Of a DNA stretch of 64,000 nt, positions 38,914 to 51,823 are shown piece after piece. The position numbers were made by a program, and so were the translations under genes. Numbering within the stretch: the first letter of the stretch is position 1; each line of letters starts with the position of its first letter. This stretch comes from Rutidosis leptorrhynchoides. Taxonomy: Eukaryota; Streptophyta; Magnoliopsida; Asterales; Asteraceae. Below the pieces are notes generated by a model that saw only the letters and a program-made list of their open reading frames with translations, was not told the origin of the DNA and ran no database searches. The stretch is taken from assembly GCF_046630445.1 (NCBI RefSeq), contig NC_092339.1:75523501-75587500 (forward strand). Reading direction: 5' to 3'.

Positions 38914-40303
38914 ATTACTCTTAAAAGCCGGAAGCGCAACGCTAATAAAAAAAAAAAAAAAGATTTTTATTTACTTTTATTAAAAGTCGTTTTTGTAAAA
39001 ATTACGTTTTAATCATTCAAAAATATAAAAAGAAAAACAAAAATATAAGTATTTTTAGGATTTTGTTAAATATTTAAGTTTTATAAGTTTCTTTATCTTT
39101 ATTTTAATTTATAAAAATATAAATTTTATTAAAAATCGTTTATTTAAATTAAAAACAGAAAACAGAAAATAATAAAAAAAATAAATAAAGAAAACGCGTA
39201 AAAATTAGTACCTGTCAACTGAATTACTGAACCCCGCGACTCGCGGGGTTTTCCTCATTTATCACCGCAACTCGCGGAGGGCTTCTGACACACGGACAAA
39301 ACCCTAATCAAGCATTGATTACGGGGTATTATTAATTATTATTATTAAAACCTAAATATTATTATTATTATTATTAGTATTAGTTTTAAGTTTTATTTTT
39401 ATTTAATTTATGTATTTAGTTTAAATAAGTTTAATTAAAATTGTAAAATTAGTAGTTTTATTAAATAAATAATATAAAAATAATATTTTTATAAAAATTG
39501 TACTTTTTACAACTTTTTGTATATTTTTATAATTTGTACCTTTTTAATCGTTGTAGCGTAACTTTTGTATTTTTAGCTCATAATTAATTTTAAACTTAGT
39601 TTTTGCTATAGTTATTTTTACTCCTATATTTTTAGGCTTTGCCGTAGAATTCCTTAAGTGCTTTTTCTTTAGACTAAGATTTAGGTGCTTTAGAATTTTG
39701 CGACGCCTTTTTAAGTTTTAGTTTCTTTTTAAGTTATTTCCATTTGGGACTTAGTTTTTCCTGTAAGCTTTAATATTTTTAGACCTTTTACTATGTATCA
39801 ATTATCATTCCAATTAGTAATTTCAATTTGCGATTATAATTTTAAGTTAGTTGTAGTAATAAGGTTAAATTAATTAAGTATTTTTAAGTTTTTATAAGTT
39901 TTTTTTATTTTTCCGTCACCTTTTATTTTTCAACCATTTTTTTTTCTTTTTCGACATTTTTCGACGCGCAATCTTTTTCTTTCTTATTTCTCGCCATTCT
40001 AGTTTTTAGTACTTAGAATTTTATTCTACTTCTTATCTAAATTTCTAAAAATTACGAAAATTTATTTTAAGTGGTTAAATTGATAGACATCAAAATTTTC
40101 TGGTTCGTAGTAATAGTTGGATTTGTACGTGGACCGGGTTATTGGAGCCAAACAGTCCTCAATTATATTGAGACCAAACGAATCCTGCCCCTCTGCTGCA
40201 TCTTTTGGCTATTCGAAACGTGGGCAAAATCAGAAAAGTCTATTGATTGGATAACTTATTATAAATTTTCTTTCCTTTTAAAAACTAATAGGATATTCAG
40301 TGA
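38914..40303 (+). other. Athila leader before gag-pol
   Basis: About 1.4 kb, AT-rich, with no clear ORF apart from an unrecognised 93-codon frame at 40071-40352. It holds another palindrome pair (39232-39248 and 39265-39277). Confidence 0.6.
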
Positions 40304-43300
40304 ATGCACCGAGCAAGACGTTCATCACCTTTTGTACGTTCACCACCTGTAACTAGATCAAGACATCGTTTAACAAATATAACCGCCGTTGATTTTTCTT
40401 TAGAATCGTCATCAAGTCGACCAAGTACTTCAGTTCAAATTTCCGATAATCCAGTTTTTGAAACAAACCTCACAATTGAGAATCCAGAAAATATTCAGGA
40501 ACGGTTCATAGATCCTGAACCATTAAACTTTCCTCCGGAACCACCAATCATTCAAACAGAGATTGTTGAGGAACGAACTATTAAATCAGAATCATCTAGT
40601 GATACCGATTCAACAAATTCAATTATGGAGAATCTGGAACCTTTAAGTATGGAAGACCGAATGAGAGCTAAACGCACTGGCCAAGGTCACGCAATTACTC
40701 ATCCAGACATTAATGCGCCAGATTATGAAATCAAAGGACAAATTCTACACATGGTAACTAATCAATGCCAATTTAGTGGTGCGCCGAAGGAAGATCCAAA
40801 TGAACATCTACGTACCTTTAATAGGATCTGCACACTATTTAAAATACGAGAAGTGGAGGATGAACAGATATATCTCATGTTATTTCCCTGGACTTTAAAG
40901 GGAGAAGCCAAAGATTGGTTGGAATCGTTACCTGAAGGGGCGATCGATACATGGGATGTTTTAGTTGACAAATTTCTTAAACAATTTTTTCCTGCATCTA
41001 AAGCCGTAAGACTTCAAGCAGAAATTGTTACGTTCACACAGAAGCCAAATGAAACTCTATATGAGGCGTGGACAAGATATGGAAAATTGTTAAGAGGATG
41101 TCCGCAACATGGTTTAGACACCTGTCAAATAGTACAAATATTCTACCAAGGATGCGACATCACTACAAGAAAAGACATAGATATAGCAGCTGGTGGTTCG
41201 ATTATGAAGAAAACCGAAACTGATGCTTACAAAATTATTGATAATACTGCTTCCCACTCACATGAGTGGCACCAAGAAAAAGATATCATTAGATCATCTA
41301 AAGCAGCTAGAGCCGATTCTAGCCATGACTTAGATTCCATTTCCGCAAAGATAGATGCTTTCGAGAGACGAATGGAAAAGATGACTAAAGATATTCATGC
41401 TATACGAATTAGTTGTGAGCAGTGTGGAGGACCACATTTGACAAAAGATTGTCTCAGTATTGAATTAACAATGGAACAAAGAGAGAATATTTCATACATA
41501 AACCAAAGGCCTGGAAATAATTATCAGAATAATTATCAACCGCCAAGACCGATTTACAATCAAAACCAGAATTATAACCGAAATATTCCATACAATAACC
41601 AACAAGGTCCTAGCAATCAACAAGTATCCAATAATACTTATAATCAGCAAAGACCGAATTTTCAAAACAAACCACCACAACAAACCGATGATAAAAAGCC
41701 GAATTTAGAAGATATGATGACGAAGCTAGTTGAAACTCAAACGCAGTTTTTCACATCTCAAAAACAAACCAATGAACAAAATGCTCAAGCATTTAGAAAT
41801 CAACAAGCTTCTATTCAAAATCTGGAACAAGAAGTAAGTAACCTAGCAAGGTTAATAGGTGAAAGAAAACCGGGAAGTTTACCAAGCAATACAAATGCTA
41901 ACCCCCGGAATGAAACAGCTAAAGCTATTACCACAAGAAGTGGTACAACACTTAAACCACCTGAAGTACCTGTAACTTCTGATGAAACTATTCTTACTAC
42001 ACAAGAACCACAACCAGATCAAGATAAGGAAAAAGAACCGGTAGTTGAAAAGGTTAATGAAGATAACACAGTTAAGGCTAAACCTTATGTTAAACCATAC
42101 CAACCACCACTTCCTTACCCGAGTAAAATGAAGAAAGAAAAACTTGAAGCCGAGCAATCCAAATTCTTGGATATGTTTAAACAGATAAATGTAAATCTTC
42201 CTTTCATTGATGTGATTTCAGGAATGCCAAGGTATGCTAAATTCTTGAAAGATCTAATCACGAATAGAAAGAAAATGGAAGAACTCTCGGCTGTTACTAT
42301 GAATGCTAATTGTTCAGCAGTGCTGTTGAATAAGATACCAGAAAAATTATCTGATCCAGGAAGTTTCACAATTCCATGTTTTCTGGGTAGTCTTAGTTCA
42401 ATAGAAGCATTAGCAGATTTAGGTGCTAGTATAAATCTAATGCCGTATTCACTATACGCTAAACTAGACCTTGGAGAATTGAAACCAACCAGAATAAGCA
42501 TACAACTAGCCGATAGATCAATAAAATATCCTAGAGGGATAATGGAGAACATGCTAGTTAAAGTTGGTACTTTAGTATTTCCAGTAGATTTTGTTGTTTT
42601 GGACATGGAAGAAGATTCTCAAGTTCCTCTGATATTAGGAAGACCATTCTTAAACACGGCTAAAGCAATGATAGACGTGTTCGGTAAAAAACTGACCCTA
42701 AGTATAGAGGATGAGAGTGTTACCTTTTCAGTTGATAGAGCAATGCAACAACCACAATCTGCAGATGATACATGTTATTATATTCAAACTATAGATGCAC
42801 ATGCAGAATTATTAGAAGAATTTCCAGAATTACAAGGAACAGGAGAATGTTCTTTAGGAGAAGGTAATGAACCAATTGAAGAAGCTGAAATGTTAGCTAC
42901 ACTTATAGCCAATGGATATGAACCAACAACAGAAGAAATTCAAATGCTAAAAGAAGAAGACAGATATCGATATAAATCATCGATAGAAGAACCTCCGAAA
43001 TTAGAGTTAAAGCCACTTCCAAACCATTTGGAATACGCTTATTTACATGGTGAATCTGAATTACCTGTAATAATATCGTCTTCTCTTACTGAAAATGAGA
43101 AATCACAACTCATTTCTGTGTTGAAAGCTCATAAACCAGCCATTGCATGGAAGATTCATGATATTAAAGGAATAAGTCCTTCGTATTGCACACATAAAAT
43201 CCTTATGGAAGAAGGTCATAAAACGTATGTGCAACGCCAACGAAGACTAAATCCTAATATGCAAGATGTAGTTAAGAAAGAGATTATTAAACTGCTAGAT

Positions 43301-45910
43301 GCAGGTTTGATATATCCAATTTCTGATAGTCCATGGGTAAGCCCAGTTCAATGCGTGCCTAAGAAGGGTGGCATGACTGTCATCACAAATGAGAAAAATG
43401 AGCTTATTCCTACTAGGACTGTAACAGGATGGCGTGTATGTATTGATTATAGAAAATTAAATGACGCCACCAGAAAAGATCACTTTCCCTTACCTTTCAT
43501 AGATCAAATGTTGGAAAGATTAGCCGGAAATAGTTACTATTGTTTTCTAGATGGATTTTCCGGATATTTTCAAATTCCAATAGCACCCGAAGATCAAGAG
43601 AAAACCACATTCACGTGCCCTTATGGTACTTTTGCTTATAAACGCATGCCATTTGGACTTTGTAACGCCCCTGCAACCTTTCAAAGGTGTATGATGGCGA
43701 TTTTTCATGACATGATAGAAGAATGCATGGAAGTATTCATGGATGACTTTTCAGTCTTCGGTGATACATTTAAATCATGTCTAGTTAATCTGGAACGAAT
43801 GCTAATTAGATGCGAAAAATCAAATCTAGTACTTAATTGGGAGAAATGCCATTTCATGGTTAAAGAAGGCATCGTTCTTGGACATAAAATTTCAAAAGAA
43901 GGAATTGAAGTGGATAGAGCTAAAGTAGATGTAATTGCTAAACTTCCACATCCCACCAATGTTAGAGGAGTTAGGAGTTTTCTAGGGCATGCCGGTTTTT
44001 ACCGACGTTTCATAAAAGATTTTTCTAAAATTGCCACTCCTATGAATAAACTCCTAGAAAAGGATGCGCCATTCATCTTTTCAGATGAATGTATCAAATC
44101 TTTTAATATTCTTAAAGAAAAACTCACTAATGCACCAATCATGATAACACCAAATTGGAATCTACCATTTGAACTAATGTGCGATGCAAGTGATTTTGCA
44201 ATGGGAGCCGTTTTAGGACAAAGGATTGAAAAACGATTTCAACCTATATATTATGCTAGTAAGACATTACAAGGAGCACAAACAAACTATACAACTACTG
44301 AAAAAGAACTCCTTGCTATTGTCTTTGCTTTTGACAAATTTCGATCATATCTCGTTCTAGCAAAAACGGTGGTCTATACCGACCATTCTGCTCTTAGATA
44401 CCTATTTTCAAAACAAGATGCTAAACCAAGATTAATCCGTTGGATCTTACTCTTACAAGAGTTTGATATTGAAATCCGAGATAAAAAAGGAGCAGAAAAT
44501 CTCGCCGCTGATCATCTTTCTCGTCTTGAAAATCCCGAATTAGAAGTTCTGAATGAATCGGCCATACAAGACAACTTTCCTGATGAATATCTATTGAAGA
44601 TAAATTATAAAGAAATCCCATGGTTTGCAGACTATGCAAACTACTTAGTTTGTGGATTCCTTGAAAAAGGATTATCGTACCAAAGACGAAAGAAATTCTT
44701 CAGTGATATAAAACACTATTTCTGGGAAGATCCACATCTGTTTAAAAGTTGTCCCGATGGAATAATACGCCGATGTGTATTTGGAGATGAAGCTAGTAAA
44801 ATTTTAAACCATTGTCACACAGGACCAACAGGAGGGCATTATGGGCCTCAACTAACAGCAAGAAAAGTTTATGAAGCTGGATTCTATTGGCCTACAATTT
44901 ACAAAGACGCACACCTTCTTTGCAAATCCTGTGATGCATGTCAAAGGGCCGGAAAAATAAGTCAACGTGATGAAATGCCACAAAATGTCATCCAAGTATG
45001 TGAAGTATTTGACATTTGGGGTATTGACTTTATGGGTCCATTTCCAAAATCTCATAATAATCTATATATACTCGTAGCCATTGATTATGTATCTAAATGG
45101 GCGGAAGCACAAGCTCTCCCAACTAACGATGCACGAGTTGTAGTAAACTTTTTAAAACGTCTTTTTGCAAGGTTTGGAACACCGAAAGCTTTAATAAGTG
45201 ATCGGGGTACTCATTTTTGTAATAATCAACTTGAAAAAGTTCTTAAAAGATATGGAGTAACTCATAAAATCTCCACCGCATATCATCCACAAACAAGTGG
45301 ACAAGTTGAAAATACCAACCGAGCTTTAAAACGTATTCTAGAGAAAACCGTAGGATCAAATCCAAAGGAATGGTCCATTAAATTGGAGGATGCACTCTGG
45401 GCTTTTAGAACAGCCTACAAAACTCCAATTGGAACCACACCTTTTAGACTTGTTTATGGAAAAGCATGTCATCTTCCAGTAGAAATTGAACACAAAGCAT
45501 TTTGGGCTTTGAAGACATGTAATCTTGATTTACATGAAGCCGGACGTCTACGATTAAGTCAACTAAACGAATTAGAAGAATTAAGACATGAAGCATACGA
45601 TAATTCGTTAATCTATAAAGAAAGAACGAAGAAATGGCATGATAAAAGAATCAGAAGTTCAAAAGAATTTAAAGAAGGAGACAGAGTTCTTCTTTTCAAT
45701 TCACGATTCAAGCTATTTCCTGGAAAATTGAAATCAAGATGGTCTGGACCATTCATAGTCAAAAGAGTTTTCCCATACGGAACGATAGAATTAATAAATT
45801 CAAATGGAATTGAATTTAAAGTTAATGGTCACAGAGTTAAACATTACATACAGGGTCCGATGGAAGTCGACAACGAAGTTAATCACAATTTCGACACCAC
45901 AGCTAACTGA
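40304..45910 (+). CDS. Athila gag-pol polyprotein, 1868 aa
   Basis: A single open frame. Parts in order: gag (about 40.6-41.4 kb) with a short CCHC-like knuckle and an Asn/Gln-rich tail, aspartic protease (about 42.3-42.7 kb, around [10 protein letters not shown]), reverse transcriptase (about 43.2-43.95 kb, FMDDFSVF), RNase H (about 44.1-44.5 kb), and integrase (about 44.8-45.7 kb, HHCC finger and DDE core). No chromodomain is seen, as expected for Athila. The true start may be a later Met. Looks whole. Confidence 0.92.
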   Translation: MHRARRSSPFVRSPPVTRSRHRLTNITAVDFSLESSSSRPSTSVQISDNPVFETNLTIENPENIQERFIDPEPLNFPPEPPIIQTEIVEERTIKSESSSDTDSTNSIMENLEPLSMEDRMRAKRTGQGHAITHPDINAPDYEIKGQILHMVTNQCQFSGAPKEDPNEHLRTFNRICTLFKIREVEDEQIYLMLFPWTLKGEAKDWLESLPEGAIDTWDVLVDKFLKQFFPASKAVRLQAEIVTFTQKPNETLYEAWTRYGKLLRGCPQHGLDTCQIVQIFYQGCDITTRKDIDIAAGGSIMKKTETDAYKIIDNTASHSHEWHQEKDIIRSSKAARADSSHDLDSISAKIDAFERRMEKMTKDIHAIRISCEQCGGPHLTKDCLSIELTMEQRENISYINQRPGNNYQNNYQPPRPIYNQNQNYNRNIPYNNQQGPSNQQVSNNTYNQQRPNFQNKPPQQTDDKKPNLEDMMTKLVETQTQFFTSQKQTNEQNAQAFRNQQASIQNLEQEVSNLARLIGERKPGSLPSNTNANPRNETAKAITTRSGTTLKPPEVPVTSDETILTTQEPQPDQDKEKEPVVEKVNEDNTVKAKPYVKPYQPPLPYPSKMKKEKLEAEQSKFLDMFKQINVNLPFIDVISGMPRYAKFLKDLITNRKKMEELSAVTMNANCSAVLLNKIPEKLSDPGSFTIPCFLGSLSSIEALADLGASINLMPYSLYAKLDLGELKPTRISIQLADRSIKYPRGIMENMLVKVGTLVFPVDFVVLDMEEDSQVPLILGRPFLNTAKAMIDVFGKKLTLSIEDESVTFSVDRAMQQPQSADDTCYYIQTIDAHAELLEEFPELQGTGECSLGEGNEPIEEAEMLATLIANGYEPTTEEIQMLKEEDRYRYKSSIEEPPKLELKPLPNHLEYAYLHGESELPVIISSSLTENEKSQLISVLKAHKPAIAWKIHDIKGISPSYCTHKILMEEGHKTYVQRQRRLNPNMQDVVKKEIIKLLDAGLIYPISDSPWVSPVQCVPKKGGMTVITNEKNELIPTRTVTGWRVCIDYRKLNDATRKDHFPLPFIDQMLERLAGNSYYCFLDGFSGYFQIPIAPEDQEKTTFTCPYGTFAYKRMPFGLCNAPATFQRCMMAIFHDMIEECMEVFMDDFSVFGDTFKSCLVNLERMLIRCEKSNLVLNWEKCHFMVKEGIVLGHKISKEGIEVDRAKVDVIAKLPHPTNVRGVRSFLGHAGFYRRFIKDFSKIATPMNKLLEKDAPFIFSDECIKSFNILKEKLTNAPIMITPNWNLPFELMCDASDFAMGAVLGQRIEKRFQPIYYASKTLQGAQTNYTTTEKELLAIVFAFDKFRSYLVLAKTVVYTDHSALRYLFSKQDAKPRLIRWILLLQEFDIEIRDKKGAENLAADHLSRLENPELEVLNESAIQDNFPDEYLLKINYKEIPWFADYANYLVCGFLEKGLSYQRRKKFFSDIKHYFWEDPHLFKSCPDGIIRRCVFGDEASKILNHCHTGPTGGHYGPQLTARKVYEAGFYWPTIYKDAHLLCKSCDACQRAGKISQRDEMPQNVIQVCEVFDIWGIDFMGPFPKSHNNLYILVAIDYVSKWAEAQALPTNDARVVVNFLKRLFARFGTPKALISDRGTHFCNNQLEKVLKRYGVTHKISTAYHPQTSGQVENTNRALKRILEKTVGSNPKEWSIKLEDALWAFRTAYKTPIGTTPFRLVYGKACHLPVEIEHKAFWALKTCNLDLHEAGRLRLSQLNELEELRHEAYDNSLIYKERTKKWHDKRIRSSKEFKEGDRVLLFNSRFKLFPGKLKSRWSGPFIVKRVFPYGTIELINSNGIEFKVNGHRVKHYIQGPMEVDNEVNHNFDTTAN

Positions 45911-46082
45911 GTGTGGGGAGAATCAAGTCTTTAAAGGATAATATGTATTTCTGTTAGAGTTAGATTGTCTGTTTTCGTGTAGTTCTCGAAAATGGAACAC
46001 ATATGGTCTTTCCCTAGCAGACCCTAAAGAACTAGTCTTCTCCCCCCATTCTGAATTTTTATTTTTTTTAGGTTTTTACAAA

Positions 46083-46499
46083 ATGAAGACTGCCTGTGAA
46101 CTAAACCATGGTCTAATGCTACACGCTTTGATCACTAAACGTAATAATGACATACTCCCGAGTGAATTAGTATCAGTAATCAGAGAAAGAATGGACGGAG
46201 TTAGAAAAGGATCCAGATGCGAAGATAATAAGTTACAATTTGGTAAAGGAAAATCAAAATCCGCAGCGAAAAGAAGAGCACGACACCTAGAAAAATGTCA
46301 CAAATGCGGAAAATGGTCACATGGAGGTAAATGTTCAAATAATCAAACCTATTCAAATACCGAATTTGTTACTTTATGCAGAGACGGACCGTTCATATGT
46401 TTAGAAGAAAAGACAATGAATGCTCGAGGTTACGCCTATGCAGCCATGGAAAACCAATTAAACCGACTATCTTATGAATATAATAGATCATATAACTAA
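46083..46499 (+). CDS. Small basic Cys-rich ORF of Athila, 138 aa
   Basis: Lies 172 bp after gag-pol, in the same direction. The N-terminal half is amphipathic (LHALITKRNNDILPSELVSV). A strongly basic patch (KSKSAAKRRARHLEK) runs straight into a Cys/His cluster, CHKCGKWSHGGKC. The order of helix, Arg-rich patch and Cys cluster recalls the Cys-rich nucleic-acid-binding proteins of carlaviruses, and it also could be a zinc-knuckle accessory protein. Neither is proven. It is not part of the textbook Athila gene set. The ORF is intact, which in such a young copy says little about selection. Confidence 0.55.
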   Translation: MKTACELNHGLMLHALITKRNNDILPSELVSVIRERMDGVRKGSRCEDNKLQFGKGKSKSAAKRRARHLEKCHKCGKWSHGGKCSNNQTYSNTEFVTLCRDGPFICLEEKTMNARGYAYAAMENQLNRLSYEYNRSYN

Positions 46500-47462
46500 G
46501 AAATCTATTTCACAGGTATGTCTGTACAGTTTTTATTTTTATTTTTATTTTTAACCTTTTGATAATAAACGCTAATTTGTTCGCTAAAAAGTATTAAATT
46601 GGTATTAAATAAAATTAGGTTTGGCGACCGAAATTATTGATATCATTCAAAAATTTATTACATCACTGCGAAATTTAACGTTTATTCTTAAGGTATAAAT
46701 ATCTTTAATCAATCAACCCAAAATATTTCAAAAATTCGTCATGAGTTAAATTAGGTTTTGGAACCGAAATTACTTTACCGAAAAGAGGGGCGCATATTTT
46801 TGATAATATTTGATTGATTAAAGTGGGATATAAAAAAAAAAAAGACAAAAAGATTTTTAATTTTATTTTTACTATGTTTTTAAAATTAATATTTAAATCT
46901 TAAATTAATATTGTAAACTTTGTAAAAACAATATTTTTAAAATTGTAAATATTTGAAAAATTAATATAAGTTTGGTATGAATTTATGAATTTTTAAATTA
47001 AGTTTGGTGTGAATTTTTAAGTTTTAAAATATGAAATTTTAATTTTATGCATTTCAAATTTTAAGTTTGGTGTGAATTTTGAATTTTTAATATTAATTTT
47101 GAATTTTATATTTAAGTTGTGTGAATTTAAAAACAAAAATTTACTTTATCTCATTAAGTTAAGAATATGATTTTTAAAATTCGTCGTAAGTTGAAGACTA
47201 GGTCTCTGAACCGAAATTGCTTTACCCGAGGGAGGGACGAGAACTTTTATTATCATTATTTTTAATCTTATTGATTTAAAGTATGCCAAAAACATTAAAA
47301 AACCCAAAAATCTTAGCTTTTAAAACAATCGCTACAAACAGACAAATTTTAAAATTTTGTCGAGGGACGGACTAGGACATCGATCCGAAACGACCTCGTC
47401 CTAAATAACAAGGGAAACAAAATTTTAAAAATTAATTTCTTAATTGTGTTATAAGTTAAAGA

Positions 47463-47507
<45 letters not shown>

Positions 47508-47716
47508 CCGCGACTCGCGGAGTTTTCAGGCAAAACCTCCGCGACTCGCGGAGGGACCAAATTACAGAAAAAAAATAAAACAGCTGAAACGATCAGTCAC
47601 TCCCACACACACAAAACACAGAAAAATACTGCGAAGAAGAGCTCGAAAAAACCCGAAAAATCACCTCCAAAAATCTCAATTTTTAACCGTTAATCACCAA
47701 ATTTTTTGCTAAAATC
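46500..47716 (+). other. Non-coding stretch between the small ORF and the env-position gene
   Basis: AT-rich. It holds four copies of a motif built on ACCGAAATTA (46611-46640, 46747-46792, 47196-47239, 47369-47393), a run of 33 A (about 47470-47502) and a palindrome pair (47506-47522 and 47536-47554). No ORF is seen. Confidence 0.6.
47506..47554. repeat. Palindrome pair before the env-position gene
   Basis: CTCCGCGACTCGCGGAG and CCTCCGCGACTCGCGGAGG. The core is the same as that in the LTRs and leader. Confidence 0.9.
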
Positions 47717-49739
47717 ATGTTGAGAAGGATGATATCTAGGAACTACTCAAGAAAAACGGTAAATTTCTACACCTAAACACCATTTAATTCGAATTTTAGT
47801 GTTCTTGAGCTATTTTTCCCCAATTTGATTTTGATGCTTTTTAGTGTAATTAGACTTAAATTGTTTATGTATTATGCTTGTATAACCTAGATTGATGCTG
47901 TTTAACATGATTAGAAGCCTTAAACTTCAAATTTTGAATAATCTAGGGTTTGTGTTCTTGAGCAATTTGGGGCTTTTTGATATAAACAGGTTATGGCCGA
48001 TTTTTGTCATGAATTATTGCTAAATTGAGTAGTGTAACATGTCTAGGTAGTTAAATGATCCAAACTTTGAGCCTAAACATGATTTTGAGAATTAAAGTGG
48101 ACTTTTTCAAGTCCAAAATTCATGAACTTGATTTTTGAAAGATAATGCCATTTGAGACTTGTTTATTTGCTAGTAATGATTATTTTGACATGTTATTTAA
48201 GTTGAATGCTTATGAACTTGGCGAAAATTTTCGTATATGCTTATTTGAAAAAGTGTAGATTTGATAAAAATGTGAAAATAAGCTTAAGTTTGATGTAAAT
48301 TGATAATGTCATTGTAATTATTTTGATTAATGATTTTGCTGACACTAATGCATATTTGGATGCACAAAATTTGTGTTTGATGTGTTTTGCAGAATGAAAG
48401 GGGTGAATCTTCATCCCAAGCCCGTCATGCTCCTGCTGAGAACTTGGAACAACAGGAGGTAGATAACTACTACAGGCAGGATGTACCTCATCCAGTCATG
48501 ACCTTTTCAGATATGCATTTGGAACAGTTGCACCCGAACCTGCGATTTGACAGACTTTGGATAGATTATCCAAAATATCAACGGGGTTTGCATACTCTTC
48601 ATTCCAAGGTTGTTGAGGTACCGAGGGTCATAGAATGGGGACCCTTGGAAGCTGTAGAATTGGCCGGGCCAATTAGGGAATTACTGGTACAGAGGTATGG
48701 TAATTCTTCTTTTAATGACTGGATATGTTTATTCACCATACGCAGACCTGTATATAAAGTATGGTGTGAAGAGTTGTTATGTAGTATAGAGTTGAATGAT
48801 CGGGTAGCTAGTTTAACCGATCGTTCTTTTATTAGATTTTTGTTAGGCGGTTCGATGCGCCACATGTCTTTACTGGACATGGCTCAGGCTTTACGTATAT
48901 ATACGCCTGAGGAATTAGCGTCTGCCGATTGTAGAGGATTGATACTAAACGGTAGGAAAATAGATGAGAATTTTGATACACACGGTGTGTGGAGTCAAAT
49001 GACAAGCCACCACCGTTTCAAAGGAGGAAACTACTCTTATTTGGATATAGATAGAGCCGAATTAAGAGTAATACATAGGTTTTTAGCTAATTCGATTACA
49101 CAAAGGGGTAAAAACAAAGAAAAGGTAAATGAACAAGATTTGTTTTACCATATGTGTATTCGAGACCCACACAGCGCTGTAAGTATACCATATTGTGTGG
49201 GTTATTATTTATCAGCTATGGTTCGAGGGATGCGTCCACATAGCATAATAGGAGGTGGTATTTTTATTACTTTGATTGGTGAATATCTCGGTGTGGATAT
49301 AAGTCGGGGGGGATTATTAGTAGAAGAGCCGGAACCCCGCGACACTATAGGTTTGAATGTATACCATGGTGCTAAAGTTTTGAAGCGGCGAAATAACGCC
49401 GCAGTACGATACAATGGTAGACATCCACAGGCAGAGAGAAACCAGGAACAAGGTAATGTAGGAGGGGGGAACCAGATGCAAGAAATGCATAGGTTTATAG
49501 CTTCTCAGGAATACGAAAATGCTAGACAGAGAGCATTTGAAGATTGGCAAGTTCATCAGAACCAGATCATAGCGCATTGCCAACACATAGGTAGAAACTA
49601 TATTCCTACACCGAAACCCGTCTTCCCTCCTTGGTCGATAGAGATGCAGCCACCATATCCTACGTATGACCCTGCCGAAGCATTCTATAGCACTTATGGT
49701 TATGCGTGGAATCCCTATTGGTACCAATATCATCCTTAG
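47717..49739 (+). CDS. Athila env-position gene (Athila ORF-1-like), probably spliced
   Basis: The main exon (48393-49739) encodes about 449 residues. A short first exon (47717-47758, MLRRMISRNYSRKT) fits in frame across an intron 47759-48392 with GT-AG borders. The protein looks like the Athila ORF-1 family (PF03078, from memory): FNDWICLFTI, FIRFLLGGSMRHMSLLDMAQAL, then IHRFLANSI and LFYHMCIRD. Its C-terminus is Tyr/Pro/Trp-rich. I see no signal peptide or clear membrane segment, so calling it an envelope rests on position alone. The role in the element is unknown. Some plant Athila relatives are known to splice an env-position RNA. Confidence 0.65.
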
Positions 49740-51808
49740 TTTACCTATTTTGTTTTTATTTTGTAATTTGTAATTATTGATATGTTTAATACTTTTGTTA
49801 ATATTGTAATCATTTTTATAATTATCTAACTTTTATTCTTAGATTTTAATAATTTTTGAATGTGGGGTAATATACCAAACTTCAAAAATATGTATATATG
49901 TTTGCAGTTTATCTTATGTACACAACAGGGTAAAACAACGCATTTTCAAAGACTGGCATTAAGTTCAGCAAAAGCAAGTAATTTTGACGACAATGATGCA
50001 AAATATATGTGAAATAACAACAAGACGGAATGAACAAATGACGTGCACCATTTATCATTCAGCAAACAAACGCCAATATATTTGGAAACTTTGGTAAAAA
50101 TTTAATCATTTTCACACAAATCACCCTCAATAATTTAAATTGTTACTGATTTCTTGCAAATGAGGGCATTGCAAGATCTTAAGTGTAGGAAGGGGTTAAA
50201 TTCTTTCGGATTTTAAAAAATTTTTACTTTATACACTTGGTTACCATTAAAAATACTAGTAAAGCAGTAGTTGTATTAGAATCTAGTGCTCTCTGATAAA
50301 AAAGAACAGCCCTAGTCTTATATACTGACTACCCAATTCTAGTAAAATTTTTCAAAATTTTCAATTAAATGAATTCAAATCATGTTTATACATATTTATG
50401 AACGATAAAACTAGGTTTTAACACCGAAATTATTGTTACCTCGGAAAGGACATAAATTGAGAAACAAACTAAAATGTTAAAATTCATTTAAAATGGAATA
50501 GAGGACGATAAAAAGAAAAATAAAAAGCCAAGTGTGGGAAAATTTACCAAGTTATTTTAAACATATGCCACATATATCTGTAACCAATAACTGAAAATAC
50601 TTTTGCTTTGGACTAAACTAAACTGTTTTACCCGATGAAAGAAAAGAAGAGATGGATCTACACGATGAATCAATTCCATCACTAAAAGGAAGTAAAGTCT
50701 TCCGAAAAAGACACGCGCTTCTTGATTTAGGTCATGAAGTTGTCGTCCAGACCAGCTGTAGGTTGACGAAAAATCTAGAAAAGTCATCACTAAAATCAGC
50801 AGGAAATCCACGGACCTCAGCATCAAACAGGGTCGTCAAGTGGTCAGATTTATCCTAACCATGAGAAGGATTTATCTCGTACAATGGGGGGGCACCATGC
50901 AAATTAGCTGGATAAGACTAATGAATCAGATCCCCAGAAAGGATAATCTCCTTAAAGATTAAAAATCAGCTTTTAAGACTGATATTACTCAATCCTAGAG
51001 ATTGACCTTAAAGATTGAGAATTCAAACTCATGGAATTCGATGATATCTAAACTCGAGCTTAAACGAAAAAAAATATTTTGATCAAAATTACAAACCGAT
51101 TTGTTTTCTGAAAACCCTATTTTCAATGCGTTCATTACGATTGAACGTAAAATCCTAGGAATTCACCTGGAATTCATTAGGTCACCTGAACTAAATCGGG
51201 TGTCAACCGTAAGAACGGTGGTTGCATAGCATGGTCAAAGACAGGACCTTGTGCCAGACCGACAAATTATAAGGGTGAGCTTTACTATTGCTCCTACCAA
51301 GGATAGTAATTGCGTCCGACACGTTATAGACCATAATCAAAAGCATGTCACGGGACATTGCCTTAAACAGTTGCTTGTTCAACGCTTTCCTTTACAACCG
51401 GACGGTAGTTTGCCGAAAGGTAATATACGGAACAAGTAAACTGGACGTGTTGCTTTCCAAATACAAGGTTAGCAAGTGGGTGACACAAAACCGCAAGTTT
51501 TGAGCTAAAATTTTCAAATCTGAAACCCACCAAACCCACAAAAATATTTTGCAAACACCGGTAAAGGGTTATTCCGGAAAACTTATCTAGGGTAAAAACT
51601 AGATTAAATTTTCAAAAGATCAAATGTTTTCATAAAGATCCAATTTCCTTAATGGATCTAAATTTTTATAGTCATGTGGGACTGTAAACCATATCGTTAC
51701 TACCATTGTTTATACCGCCGTATAGAAATCACTGATGTACAAAGTGTGAAGAATAAAGAAGTGATTCTAGTATTTCAAGACGATATTGCTTGAGGACAAG
51801 CAACGCTC
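49740..51808 (+). other. Athila 3' non-coding stretch
   Basis: About 2 kb without a convincing ORF (the best frames are 62-89 codons, on both strands, unrecognised). One more ACCGAAATTA motif copy lies at 50408-50451. Confidence 0.55.
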
Positions 51809-51823
51809 AAGTGTGGGAATATT
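51809..51823 (+). other. Polypurine tract of Athila
   Basis: AAGTGTGGGAATATT just before the 3' LTR, after the TTGAGGACAAGCAA stretch usual in Athila elements. Confidence 0.65.

Noticed and set aside
40071-40352. 93-codon ORF in the Athila leader
   Set aside because: It overlaps the start of gag-pol in another frame, and no family is recognised.
50652-50858. 68-codon ORF in the Athila 3' region
   Set aside because: Short, unrecognised, and with an equally long frame opposite.
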